A stretch of 64,000 nt of DNA from JBBSBL01 sp963735885 (GTDB taxonomy: Bacteria; Actinomycetota; Thermoleophilia; Solirubrobacterales; Solirubrobacteraceae), in the NCBI GenBank assembly GCA_963735885.1, contig CAVTMP010000003.1, positions 124,001 through 188,000 of the forward strand. Direction: 5' to 3'. The notes under the pieces were generated by a model that did not search any database, was not told where the DNA came from, and saw only the letters and a program-made list of their open reading frames with translations. Positions 53,154-63,326 of the stretch are shown here, piece after piece (positions within the stretch are counted from its first letter, which is position 1; each line of letters opens with the position of its first letter). The translations under genes were made by a program, and so were the position numbers.

Positions 53154-54329
53154 GTGGTCGATTTCACGCTGACCGACGAGCAGAAGAACCTGCGCGAGCT
53201 GGCGCACGACTTCGCCGAGAAGGAGATCCGTCCCGTCGCCTGGGAGTACGACAAGGACGGCACCTGGCCGCAGGAGGTCATCGAGAAGGCCTGGGAGGTC
53301 GGGCTGATGAACACCCACATCCCGGAGGAGTACGGCGGACCCGGCGTCGGCTACCTCGACGGCTGCCTGATCGAGGAGGAGCTCTCCTGGGGCTGCTCCG
53401 GCATCGAGACCTCGGTCGGCTGCAACGGCCTCGCCACCGCGCCGGTCGCTGCTCGGCGGCTCCGAGGAGATCAAGAAGGAGTACCTCGGCCGGCTCACCG
53501 AGGCGCCGCTGCTGGCCTCCTTCTGCCTCACCGAGCCCGACGCCGGCTCCGACGTGTCCGGCATGCGCACGACGGCCGTGAAGAAGGGCGACAAGTACGT
53601 CATCAACGGCTCCAAGTGCTTCATCACCAACGGCGGCTACGCCGAACTGGTACACGGTCTACGCCAAGACCGACAAGGAGGCCGGCCACCGCGGCATCTC
53701 CGCCTTCGTCGTGCCCCGCGACGCCGGCGTCATGGTGGACAAGAAGGAGGACAAGATGGGCCAGCGGGCGTCGAACACCGCGACCATCACGTTCAACGAC
53801 GTCGAGATCCCGGCCGACCACCTGCTCGGCGAGGAGAACCACGGCTTCAAGATCGCGATGATGACCCTCGACCGCACGCGCCCCGGCGTGGCGGCGATGG
53901 CCGACCGGCATCGCCCGCGCGGCGTTCGAGTTCGCGATCGACTACTCGAAGGAGCGCGTGCAGTTCGGCGTGCCGATCGCGATGCACCAGGCGATCCAGT
54001 TCATGATCGCCGACATGGCGACGGACGTCGAGGCCTCGCGCCTGCTGACCTGGAAGTCGGCCGTGCTGCTCGACCAGGGCCAGCGCAACACGCTGGTCTC
54101 CTCGCACGCCAAGCGCTTCGCCGCCGACGCCGCGATGAAGGTCACGACCGACGCCGTGCAGGTCTACGGCGGCTACGGCTTCATCAAGGAGTACCCCGTC
54201 GAGAAGCTGATGCGCGACGCGAAGATCATGCAGCTCTACGAGGGCACGTCGCAGATCCAGCGCCTCGTCATCGCCCGCGAGACGCTGCTGCCGCGCCGCG
54301 TCGAGGAGCCGGCGGCCGCCACCGCGTAG
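53154..54329 (+). CDS. Acyl-CoA dehydrogenase (three frameshifts)
   Basis: About 390 aa after correction, the normal size for a medium/short-chain acyl-CoA dehydrogenase. It has FTLTDEQKNLRELAHDFAEKEI, the FAD-binding CLTEPDAGSDVSGM, KCFITNGGYA, DRTRPGVAA, FGVPIAMHQAIQ, QVYGGYGFIKEYPVEKLMRDAKI and the catalytic base in LYEGTSQIQR. It makes trans-2-enoyl-CoA and reduces FAD for ETF. One extra base each near 53450, 53650 and 53908 breaks the frame. GTG 53154 follows AAGGAG by 7-8 nt. It works upstream of the FadJ-like protein at 56022. Confidence 0.92.
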
Positions 54330-54387
54330 CGGTTCACCGCTCCCGCCGTGCCGCGCCGGGCTCCGGTGCCGGTGGCATGATCGCCCC

Positions 54388-54891
54388 ATGCCATCCCGGC
54401 GCCGGAGCACGCGCGACGCGGTCGCGGACGCCACCTCCGTGGAGGAGGCCCGGCTCGCGGCGGGCACCGCGTCGGCTCCGCCGGTGGGGGCGAGCGTCCC
54501 GCCGGGGCCGACCGGGCCCGGAAGCGGCGACCCGCTCGTCGCGGAGCTGCGCCGCGGTGGTCTGCTGGCGCTGCTCGTGCTCCACTTCGTCGGCGAGGAG
54601 CCGTCCTACGGGAACCGGCTGATGGAGCGGATCGCCGAGCTCACCGGGGGCATCGTCGCCGTGAACCCGAACACGATGTACCCGCTGCTCCGCGACCTCG
54701 AGGGCCGCGGGCTCCTCGCCGGCTCCTGGGAGCACCCGGATCGACGCTCGCGCCGCTTCTACCGCCTGACCGCCGCGGGGCGGGAGGAGTCGGCGCGCCT
54801 CGCCGGAGACCTCGCGCCGCGGCTCGACGCGCTCGCCGGCGGCATCGCCCGGATCCGCGCCGAGGTGCTCGCGCCGTCCCGGGAGCGCTGA
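54388..54891 (+). CDS. PadR-family transcriptional regulator
   Basis: A 167-aa protein. The N-terminal ~45 residues are low-complexity Ala/Pro/Gly. The PadR winged helix follows: LLALLVLHFVGEEPSYGNRLMERIAELTGGIVAVNPNTMYPLLRDLEGRGLL, then RRSRRFYRLTAAGREE, and a short C-terminal helix. PadR proteins repress detoxification or transporter genes. It overlaps the SRPBCC gene by one base (TGATG), so the pair is co-translated. Whether it also controls the fatty-acid genes next door is not shown. Confidence 0.88.
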   Translation: MPSRRRSTRDAVADATSVEEARLAAGTASAPPVGASVPPGPTGPGSGDPLVAELRRGGLLALLVLHFVGEEPSYGNRLMERIAELTGGIVAVNPNTMYPLLRDLEGRGLLAGSWEHPDRRSRRFYRLTAAGREESARLAGDLAPRLDALAGGIARIRAEVLAPSRER

Positions 54892-55346
54892 TGGGCCGCG
54901 CGCGGGTGGCCCTCGACCTCGCCCACCCGCCGGCCGAGGTCTGGGCCATGTGGTCGGACCTCGGCCGCTGGCCGTCGATCGTCGACGGCTTCGCCCGGGT
55001 CGACAAGCTCGAGGGCACGTGGCCGCAGGACGGCGCCCGGCTGCTCTGGCGCTCACACCCCGGAGGCCGCGGCCTCGTCGTCGAGCGGGTCGTCGCGTCG
55101 CTCGCGCCCGCGCGGCTGCAGACCGAGCTCGAGGACGAGAAGCTCCGCGGCACCCAGGCGCTGGAGCTGGCCCCGCTCGCGGACGGCACCGAGGCCGCCC
55201 TCGCGCTCGACTACGAGCTCAAGGAGCCGCCGCCGCTCGCCTTCGTCGTCGACCCGCTGTTCATCCGCCGCGCGCTCGGCGACTCGCTGCGACGGACGCT
55301 GGCCCGGCTCGGCCGCGAGCTCGACGCCGACCGCGAGCTGCTCTGA
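54891..55346 (+). CDS. SRPBCC (START/Bet v1-like) family protein
   Basis: A 151-aa ligand-binding fold: ARVALDLAHPPAEVWAMWSDLGRWPSIVDGFARVDKLEG at the N-terminus, beta strands in the middle, and a long C-terminal helix (FIRRALGDSLRRTLARLGREL). It would bind a hydrophobic small molecule. Its coupling to PadR suggests it handles, or reports on, the regulator's ligand (inference). Confidence 0.78.
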   Translation: MGRARVALDLAHPPAEVWAMWSDLGRWPSIVDGFARVDKLEGTWPQDGARLLWRSHPGGRGLVVERVVASLAPARLQTELEDEKLRGTQALELAPLADGTEAALALDYELKEPPPLAFVVDPLFIRRALGDSLRRTLARLGRELDADRELL

Positions 55347-55350
55347 TCCG

Positions 55351-55887
55351 CTACCCGCCCGGCGCCCCGCCGCTCCCGCCGGTCGGCCGGCGCCGGTCGG
55401 GCGCGCCGGCCTCGAGGTCGAGCAGCCAGCGCTTGCGCTCGACGCCGGCGGCGTAGCCGGTCAGCGCGCCCGAGGCCCCGACGACCCGATGGCAGGGGAC
55501 GAGGATCGCGATCGGGTTCCGCGCGTTCGCGAGGCCGACGGCCCGCGCGGCTCCCGGCCGGCCGATCCGGGCGGCGAGCGCGCCGTAGCTCGCCGTCCCG
55601 CCGTAGGGGATCGTGCGCACCAGGTCCCACACCGCGCGCTGGAAGGGGGTCCCGGCCGCTCGCAGCGGCAGGTCGAAGGCCGTGCGGCGGCCCTCGAGGA
55701 ACTCGGCCAGCTGCCGGCGGGCCGGCCCGAGGCGCTCGTCGTCGCGCCGGGCGCCCCCGGCCGTGGCGGCCGGGCCCGCCGGATCGGCGAAGCGCACGCC
55801 GGTGATCGCCTCGCCGTCGCCGGTGAGGAGGATCGGACCGATCGGGGTCGGCAGCTCGCTGCAGAGCACGGGGCGGGCGGTGGTCAT
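55351..55887 (-). CDS. ogt: Methylated-DNA-protein-cysteine methyltransferase
   Basis: A 178-aa Ogt/MGMT protein: the arginine-finger helix SYGALAARIG, the Asn-hinge ANARNPIAILVPCHRVVG with acceptor Cys132, and GYAAGVERKRWLL. It repairs O6-alkylguanine in a suicide reaction. ATG 55887 was chosen from homologue length; the open frame extends 44 residues upstream but these are not family sequence. It is convergent with the SRPBCC gene and divergent from the FadJ-like gene. Confidence 0.92.
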   Translation of the reverse strand: MTTARPVLCSELPTPIGPILLTGDGEAITGVRFADPAGPAATAGGARRDDERLGPARRQLAEFLEGRRTAFDLPLRAAGTPFQRAVWDLVRTIPYGGTASYGALAARIGRPGAARAVGLANARNPIAILVPCHRVVGASGALTGYAAGVERKRWLLDLEAGAPDRRRPTGGSGGAPGG

Positions 55888-55952
55888 CGAAGGCTCCCTC
55901 GTCGTGGATCGTCGCACCGTCAACGGGCGGGCCGGGGCCCGCGTGAGATCCC

Positions 55953-55958
55953 TAGAAT
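55953..55958 (+). promoter_or_regulatory. -10 box of the hydroxyacyl-CoA dehydrogenase gene
   Basis: TAGAAT, giving a leader of about 58 nt before the ATG at 56022. Confidence 0.4.
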
Positions 55959-56021
55959 CGGCCGCCGTCACCGGCCCGGCGAGGAGCCCGGCCGTCCTCT
56001 CCCGCAAAGGAAACCTCACGC

Positions 56022-57976
<1,955 letters not shown>

Positions 57977-57980
<4 letters not shown>

Positions 57981-58747
57981 GCGCGGGCGTCGACGCCGAG
58001 GCGCGCGTCGAGCGGCTCGCGGCGCTCGTCGAGGGCGCGCGGTCGGTCGTCGCGCTCACGGGCGCCGGGATCTCGGTGCCGTCGGGCATCCCCGACTTCC
58101 GCACCCCGGGGACCGGGCTGTGGGCGAACGTCGACCCGATGGAGGTCGCGCACATCGACGTCTTCCGGCGGGATCCGGAGCGCTTCTGGCGCTTCTACGG
58201 CGATCGCTTCGCCGCGCTCGAGGACACGCGTCCCAACGGGGCCCACGCCGCGCTCGTCGCGCTCGAGGCGGCGGGGCGGCTCGACGCCGTGATCACGCAG
58301 AACGTCGACCGCCTCCACCGCGTCGCGGGAACGCGCGACCTCGTCGAGGTGCACGGGACCATCGACACCTCGTCCTGCGCGGCGTGCGGCGCGAGCTTCC
58401 CGCTTCCCACCGTCCGGGCGCGGCTCGCCGCGGACCCGGGACGCGTGCCCCACTGCGACTGCGGGTCCGTGCTCAAGCCCGACGTCGTGCTGTTCGGCGA
58501 GATGCTGCCGGAGCCGGCGCTCGAGCGCGCCCACGCCCTGGCCCGGGGCGCCGATCTGCTGCTCGTGGTCGGCTCCTCGCTCGAGGTCCATCCCGTGGCG
58601 GGGCTGCCGCTCGTCACCCTCGAGGCCGGCGGGGAGGTGGCGATCGTCAGCCAGGGGCCGACCGCGCTCGATCGCCGCGCCGCGGTCAAGCTGGAGGGCG
58701 ACGTCGTGACGGAGCTCGAGGCGCTGGTGCGGGCGCTCGGCGCCTGA
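57977..58747 (+). CDS. Sir2-family NAD-dependent deacylase
   Basis: A 256-aa sirtuin: GAGIS (29-33), GIPDFRTPGTGLW, TQNVDRLH, catalytic His126 in VEVHGTID, zinc cysteines Cys134, Cys137, Cys160 and Cys162, then KPDVVLFGE and VVGSSLEVHPVAGLP. It removes acyl groups from lysines using NAD. GTG 57977 overlaps the preceding stop (GTGA). Co-translation with a beta-oxidation enzyme fits regulation of acyl-CoA metabolism by deacylation. The Tyr/Arg pair that marks desuccinylases is not apparent. Confidence 0.92.
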
Positions 58748-58799
58748 CGGGACGGGGCCGCTCGGCGCCTGAGGCGGCGGGGCGCGGCTCCGCGGCGGC

Positions 58800-59657
58800 C
58801 TATCTCCGCGCTGCGGCCCGCGCGCGCAGCGCCGCCTCGAGCCGGCCCAGGACGAGCGCCACGGTGTCGCGCTGCGCCGGCGCGAGCGGTCGCGTCCGGG
58901 CGGCGGCGGCGACCGCGGCGAGGGCCTCCCGGTGCTCGGCGAGCTCCGCCCGGCGGGCGCCGAGGTCGCCGTCGCCGGCCAGCTCGGCGAGCGCCGCCGC
59001 GAGCGCGGCCTCGAGCTGGAGCGCCGCCTCGCGCTCGCGCGCGTGATCGAGATCCAGCCGCGCGCGGAGGAGCAGCTCCTCGCAGGCCAGCGGGCGCTCG
59101 CGGCCGGCGAGGAGCGCTGCCAGGCGCTCCTGGGGGCGCAGGGCGCTGCTCCGCCGCTCGCGGCGCCCGCGCGGCGGCGGCAGCGTCGTGGCCTGCGCCC
59201 AGCGTCCCTCCGCCACCTCCTCGCCCGCGCCGTGGCCGATCCGCACCACGAGGGCCTGCTCGCGTCCGGGCTCGAGGACGTGCGGGTCGGCGCTCGCGAC
59301 CCGGTGGGCCGCGACGACGCGCCCGAGGACGGCCAGGGCGTCGGCGGCCCGCCGCGCCGGATCCTCCTCCAGCCACGCTCGCACGGCGTCCGCGCCCTCG
59401 AGGGGCGCGGCGCGGATCACGGTCGCTCGGGCGGTGGCCACCGGTGCGGGCGACGGCTCCGGCGCGGCCCGGTGGGGGCGCCGGCCGCGGGCGAGGCGCC
59501 GGCGCTCGGGCGCGCCGAGGGTGGCGAGCACGACGACGTGCTCCGCCTCGCCCGGCGCCGCCCCCCCGCCGGCCCGGAGCACGTAGCGCCCGTCGGTCGG
59601 ACCGAGCGCCCACGGGAACTCGAACTGGACGAACCCGAAGCGGGCGCCCTCGCTCAC
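58800..59657 (-). CDS. Conserved hypothetical protein, coiled-coil C-terminus
   Basis: 285 aa from GTG 59657. The N-terminal ~60 residues look like a beta-rich domain (RFGFVQFEFPWALGPTDGRYVLR, HVVVLATLG). The middle has WLEEDPARRAADALAVLGRVVAAHRVASADPHV. The rest is a long Ala/Leu/Glu/Arg helix with RLEAALRARAAARR at the end. I do not recognise the family. It is convergent with the sirtuin gene. The GTG was preferred to the longer frame because the 37 upstream residues are Arg/Ser shadow sequence. Confidence 0.6.
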   Translation of the reverse strand: MSEGARFGFVQFEFPWALGPTDGRYVLRAGGGAAPGEAEHVVVLATLGAPERRRLARGRRPHRAAPEPSPAPVATARATVIRAAPLEGADAVRAWLEEDPARRAADALAVLGRVVAAHRVASADPHVLEPGREQALVVRIGHGAGEEVAEGRWAQATTLPPPRGRRERRSSALRPQERLAALLAGRERPLACEELLLRARLDLDHAREREAALQLEAALAAALAELAGDGDLGARRAELAEHREALAAVAAAARTRPLAPAQRDTVALVLGRLEAALRARAAARR

Positions 59658-59691
59658 GCGGGCTCCCGGGGCTCTCGCGCGTCGGTCGTGG

Positions 59692-62181
59692 TCAGTCGCC
59701 AGCGCGCGTCCGCGCCGGGACCGCGTACTTCGAGGGGCGGACCGGCACGTTCGGGTTGCGGATCTCACCCAGGCGGTTGACGAGCTTGGCCCACTGGCCG
59801 GGCTTCAGGATCGCTCGGAGCTGGCGGCCGAGCTTCCCGTTGCCGCCGAACTGCGGGTGGAAGCCGACGTGGATGTGGTCGTTGTGGTCGGGCAGCGCCA
59901 GGGTGTTGTCGGTGCCGGGGTACGTCATCAGGGTGATGATCTGGTGCGGCTTCATCGTGCCCTGCAGCGTGAGCAGTCGCCGGACCGCGACGTCGGTGAT
60001 GGAGCCGGCGCCCTGGTGTCCCAGGATCGGGACGCCGTTGATCGCGGCGATGTCCACCGCGTTGCCGGACGAGTGCTCGGAGACGTTGCCGGACTTCGTC
60101 AGGAAGCTGTGGCCGCAGTGCAGCGCGCTGACCGTCGGGTTCATGCCGGAGGCGACGAGGAACTCGAGGGTGGCCAGCACGCGCCGGTCGATCCCGCCCG
60201 CGCGGATGTCCCGACGTCCGCACCCGTAGATGTCGATGCGCGGGTCGGCCAGCACGCGGCGCTCGAGCGCCTCCTTGCTCATCAGCAGGATCTGGCCGAT
60301 GGACGGGGTGCGCCCGTCGGAGCCGAAGAACGGGCTCTTCCCGGCCGCACGGTAGATCGCGGTCGCCTCGAGCAGCTTCCATCCGTCGAGCACCGGCTTG
60401 GGATCGATCCGGGGCGCGCCCTTGCCCGCCGGTCGGATGCTGAAGTCGATGTGCGGCTTGCCCGCGCCCTCGGCCGGGCCGACCCGTCCCAGGATGGTTC
60501 CGGCGATGACGGTCGCGCCCTTCTCGAGGGGCTTGAGGTCGACCTCGCTGCGCTTGAGGTGCACGGGGACGGTGAAGTAGTGCCCGAGGCTGCTCGCCGG
60601 ATCCCCGGCCCGGGCGTCGAGCTGCCGCGCCCCGCCCGCGCGATAGGCGTGCGGGCGATCCGGATGGGCGAAGAGGCGCTCCTTGGCGGCCGGTCGCGCG
60701 GCCCGCGCCCGCGGCACCGGAGTCGTCCGGACGACGCGCTTCGCGGCCGGCTGGCGGCCGGCGCTGGCGGGGCCGGTCGGCGCGGGCTCCTTCGCGGCGG
60801 AGAGCTTGAGCTCGCGCTTCACCGCGGCCTCGCTCACCCGCTTGGGCTTCGGCACGGGGTAGCGCCGCACGACCTCGCCGAGATGGGCGTAGGTGTAGGT
60901 GTTGCCGTAGACGTCCTGCAGGGTGAGGTAGCGGCCGAGGCGTCGATTCTCGCCCACGTCGACGATCCGCCCGTCGTTGACCGCCACCACCGGGGCGCCG
61001 TCGCGGGTCTCGATCGCGATCTCCTGGCGGTTCGCCCGGCCCTCGACCGGAATGGCGGCGTTCCCGGTCCGAACGCGCCGCGCGGCCTTGGCCGGATCGA
61101 CGCGATCGGTGTAGCTCGCCGGCGCCGCGACCGGGAAGTGCCCCTGGGTCAGCCCGGCCAGGGCGCCGACGAGGTCGTCGGGCAGGCCGCTGAGCAGGCG
61201 CGCGCGGAGGATGACCGAGTCGACGTACCAGCCGGCGTGGTTGTAGGCGAAGATCGCGCGGCGGAGGTCCTTCTGGCCGCCGGCGGCCTTGAGGTAGCGG
61301 GCGGCGGCGAAGATCGCGTCGACGGGGTTGTAGGGGTCGCGTGTGCGGTCGCCGTTGGCGTCGACGCCGTAGGTGGCCCAGGTGGCGGGCATGAACTGCA
61401 TCCAGCCGAGCGCGCCGGCGGAGGAGACCGAGAGGTTGCGGCCGTAGTCGGTCTCGATCTCGTTGATCGCCGCCAGCACCTGCCACGGGATCCCGTACTG
61501 GATCCCCGCCGCCTGGTAGATCGACAGCAGGAACGGCGGCACGCGGAAGCGGTCGATGAGCAGGTTGGGGATGCCGAGCGGGGCGCCGGGGAAGGTGAGG
61601 TCGACGCCGCCGTTCGGGGGGACGCCGGCGGCGGGCCGGCTCGAGCGCGGCGTGCGCCGGGCCCGGGTGGTGGCCTGCTTGCGCCGGACGGCGGCCCGCC
61701 GCTTGGCCTTGCGGCGCGCGTCCACCCGCGAGGCGCGCTTGTGGTGCGCCCGCCCGCGCCGGCCGCCGCCGGTCGTGGTCCGCTGGTGGTCGGGCTTCGC
61801 GTCGCCGGCGGGCGCGGGCGCGGGCTCGGACTTGGCCGGCTTGGGGTCCTTGCCCGGCTTCGGGTCCGTGCCCTTCCGCCCGCCCTCGCCGCCGGGCGCC
61901 GGGTCGGCGGGCGGCGTGGTCTGGGCCACGACGCTGACGCTCAGGATCCGGTCGGCCGGGAGGCCGAAGCGCGACGCGACGGTGGCCGGGTCGATGGCCT
62001 CCTGGTCGCCGACCGTGAAGGTCAGGGTCTGTCCTCCGGCGGGCTGGCCCGTCTCGGCGGGCTTCATCACCACGGCGATCGTGCGGTCGGCCGCGGCGGG
62101 AAGGGCCAGGACACCCAGGGCGGTGAACGACACGAAGGTCGTCAGCAGCGCGACGCGGAGCCTGTTGCCTGTTCTCCTCAT
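59692..62181 (-). CDS. Multidomain secreted murein hydrolase (lytic transglycosylase, LytM-like, M15-like)
   Basis: 829 aa. Signal peptide (about 8-32), basic Lys/Arg-rich linker (about 95-185), lysozyme-like transglycosylase (about 205-345) with catalytic Glu in INEIETDYGRN and SAGALGWMQFMPATW. A split M23/LytM-like region follows (about 395-440 and 570-640; TYAHLGEV, GKPHIDFSIRP), which lacks a clear H-x3-D pair. The C-terminal D,D-peptidase-like domain (about 690-795) has SEHSSGNAVDIAAI and DHNDHIHVGF. It would cut both glycan and peptide parts of peptidoglycan. ATG 62181 gives a sound signal peptide. Confidence 0.82.
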   Translation of the reverse strand: MRRTGNRLRVALLTTFVSFTALGVLALPAAADRTIAVVMKPAETGQPAGGQTLTFTVGDQEAIDPATVASRFGLPADRILSVSVVAQTTPPADPAPGGEGGRKGTDPKPGKDPKPAKSEPAPAPAGDAKPDHQRTTTGGGRRGRAHHKRASRVDARRKAKRRAAVRRKQATTRARRTPRSSRPAAGVPPNGGVDLTFPGAPLGIPNLLIDRFRVPPFLLSIYQAAGIQYGIPWQVLAAINEIETDYGRNLSVSSAGALGWMQFMPATWATYGVDANGDRTRDPYNPVDAIFAAARYLKAAGGQKDLRRAIFAYNHAGWYVDSVILRARLLSGLPDDLVGALAGLTQGHFPVAAPASYTDRVDPAKAARRVRTGNAAIPVEGRANRQEIAIETRDGAPVVAVNDGRIVDVGENRRLGRYLTLQDVYGNTYTYAHLGEVVRRYPVPKPKRVSEAAVKRELKLSAAKEPAPTGPASAGRQPAAKRVVRTTPVPRARAARPAAKERLFAHPDRPHAYRAGGARQLDARAGDPASSLGHYFTVPVHLKRSEVDLKPLEKGATVIAGTILGRVGPAEGAGKPHIDFSIRPAGKGAPRIDPKPVLDGWKLLEATAIYRAAGKSPFFGSDGRTPSIGQILLMSKEALERRVLADPRIDIYGCGRRDIRAGGIDRRVLATLEFLVASGMNPTVSALHCGHSFLTKSGNVSEHSSGNAVDIAAINGVPILGHQGAGSITDVAVRRLLTLQGTMKPHQIITLMTYPGTDNTLALPDHNDHIHVGFHPQFGGNGKLGRQLRAILKPGQWAKLVNRLGEIRNPNVPVRPSKYAVPARTRAGD

Positions 62182-62581
62182 AACCTTCGTGCGCACCCCG
62201 CGGCCGGCGTGGTGCGGCGTGCGGAACCTACCATGCCCGATACCCGCGATGCGCAGGCTCTTCGGGGCCTCACCGCATTTCCACGCCGCCGACGCGGCCC
62301 CTGCTTCGGCGGGACGGGCGGCGGTCCGCCCGGGGCGCCGGGCGGGCGTCGGCGGACGCGATTCGCGGGGCGCGGCGGGTGTCCAACACACCAGAAAGAG
62401 GACTTACCGGCGCGGCGGGCCGCCCGGTGATGCCGCGGGTCACGCCGGGCAAAGACTAAGTCTCAACTCGAGCGTTAGCCTACCCTCCGACACCGGCCCG
62501 GCCGTGCGAAGGCTGTCGGTCTCGGTCGGTCCGCTAAGGTCCGCGCGCCGACCGCGACCGCCAGGCACAGGAGCCAAGCCC
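62182..62581. other. Divergent intergenic region before murein hydrolase and phasin-like gene
   Basis: 400 bp without a credible gene. It contains a TAAGGT box at 62535-62540 for the rightward gene, and on the minus strand a GC-rich segment (about 62240-62330) able to form stems such as GCAGGGGCC with GGCCCC. No known riboswitch was matched; c-di-AMP and related aptamer signatures were looked for and not found. Confidence 0.5.
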
Positions 62582-63316
62582 ATGAGTGAGGACCCGACCC
62601 AGGACGACGGACTCCGCGCCCGTCTCGCGCGCTCCGGGGAGGACGCCGTCGGGCGCCTCGCCCAGGATCTGCTCGAGAACCCGGTGGTGTCCGGTGCGCT
62701 CAGCCGGGCCTTCGAGGCGCGAGAGAAGGCCGCGCAGGCCCAGGAGATCGCGATGGGCGCCCTCAACCTGCCGTCCGCCGCCGACCTCGAGCGCCTCACG
62801 CGCCGGCTGCGCTCGGTCTCGCAGCGCCTCGAGGGGATCGAGGACGCGCTCGACCGGGTCGAGGATCGCATCGAGCGGCTCGGCGCCGCCTCCGAGGTCG
62901 AGCGGCGCCTCGACGCGATCGATCGGGAGGTCGGCGGGCTCGGCGACGCGCTGGAGAAGCACTCGCGCGACACGAGGGCGGCGAGCGCCGCCACCGCGAA
63001 GACCGTCAAGACGGCCACCTCCGCCGCCGGCAAGGAGGCGAAGGCGGCCACCGCCGCCGCCAAGGCGGCGAGGACCGCGGCGACCGGCGCCGCGAAGGAG
63101 GCGAGGGCGGCGGGAGCCGCCGCGGCCAAGGCGGCGAAGGCCAAGCCCCCGAAGGCGTCCAGGCCGGTGTCCGACCGCGCGCTCGAGAAGCGGCTCGCCG
63201 GGCTCGAGTCCGGCCTCGCCGGGGTGGCGCGCGAGGTCCACGGGCTGCGCGACGCGCTGCCCGTCGGGTCGGCGCCGGTGCCGCGCGAGCAGGAGCGCCT
63301 CGCGGTCGAGGAGTAG
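62582..63316 (+). CDS. Phasin/PhaE-like coiled-coil protein with Ala/Lys-rich tail
   Basis: A 244-aa protein. Residues 1-60 are amphipathic helix (LARSGEDAVGRLAQDLLENPVV). Then comes NLPSAADLERLTRRLRSVSQRLEGIEDALDRVEDRIERL, the leucine-heptad motif P-(S/T)-x2-D-L-x2-L-x2-R seen at the ends of PHA-granule proteins (PhaE, PhaM, phasins). Residues ~135-195 are Ala/Lys repeats (AAKAARTAATGAAKEA) like histone H1 tails. It may bind polyester granules or DNA, or tether one to the other. AGGAG precedes ATG 62582. No PHA synthase is in the window. Confidence 0.6.
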   Translation: MSEDPTQDDGLRARLARSGEDAVGRLAQDLLENPVVSGALSRAFEAREKAAQAQEIAMGALNLPSAADLERLTRRLRSVSQRLEGIEDALDRVEDRIERLGAASEVERRLDAIDREVGGLGDALEKHSRDTRAASAATAKTVKTATSAAGKEAKAATAAAKAARTAATGAAKEARAAGAAAAKAAKAKPPKASRPVSDRALEKRLAGLESGLAGVAREVHGLRDALPVGSAPVPREQERLAVEE

Positions 63317-63326
63317 GCGGCGGCGC

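Noticed and set aside
62182..62480. c-di-AMP (ydaO-type) riboswitch before the murein hydrolase gene
   Set aside because: Such switches often precede actinobacterial wall hydrolases, but the conserved aptamer blocks were not found in order on the minus strand.
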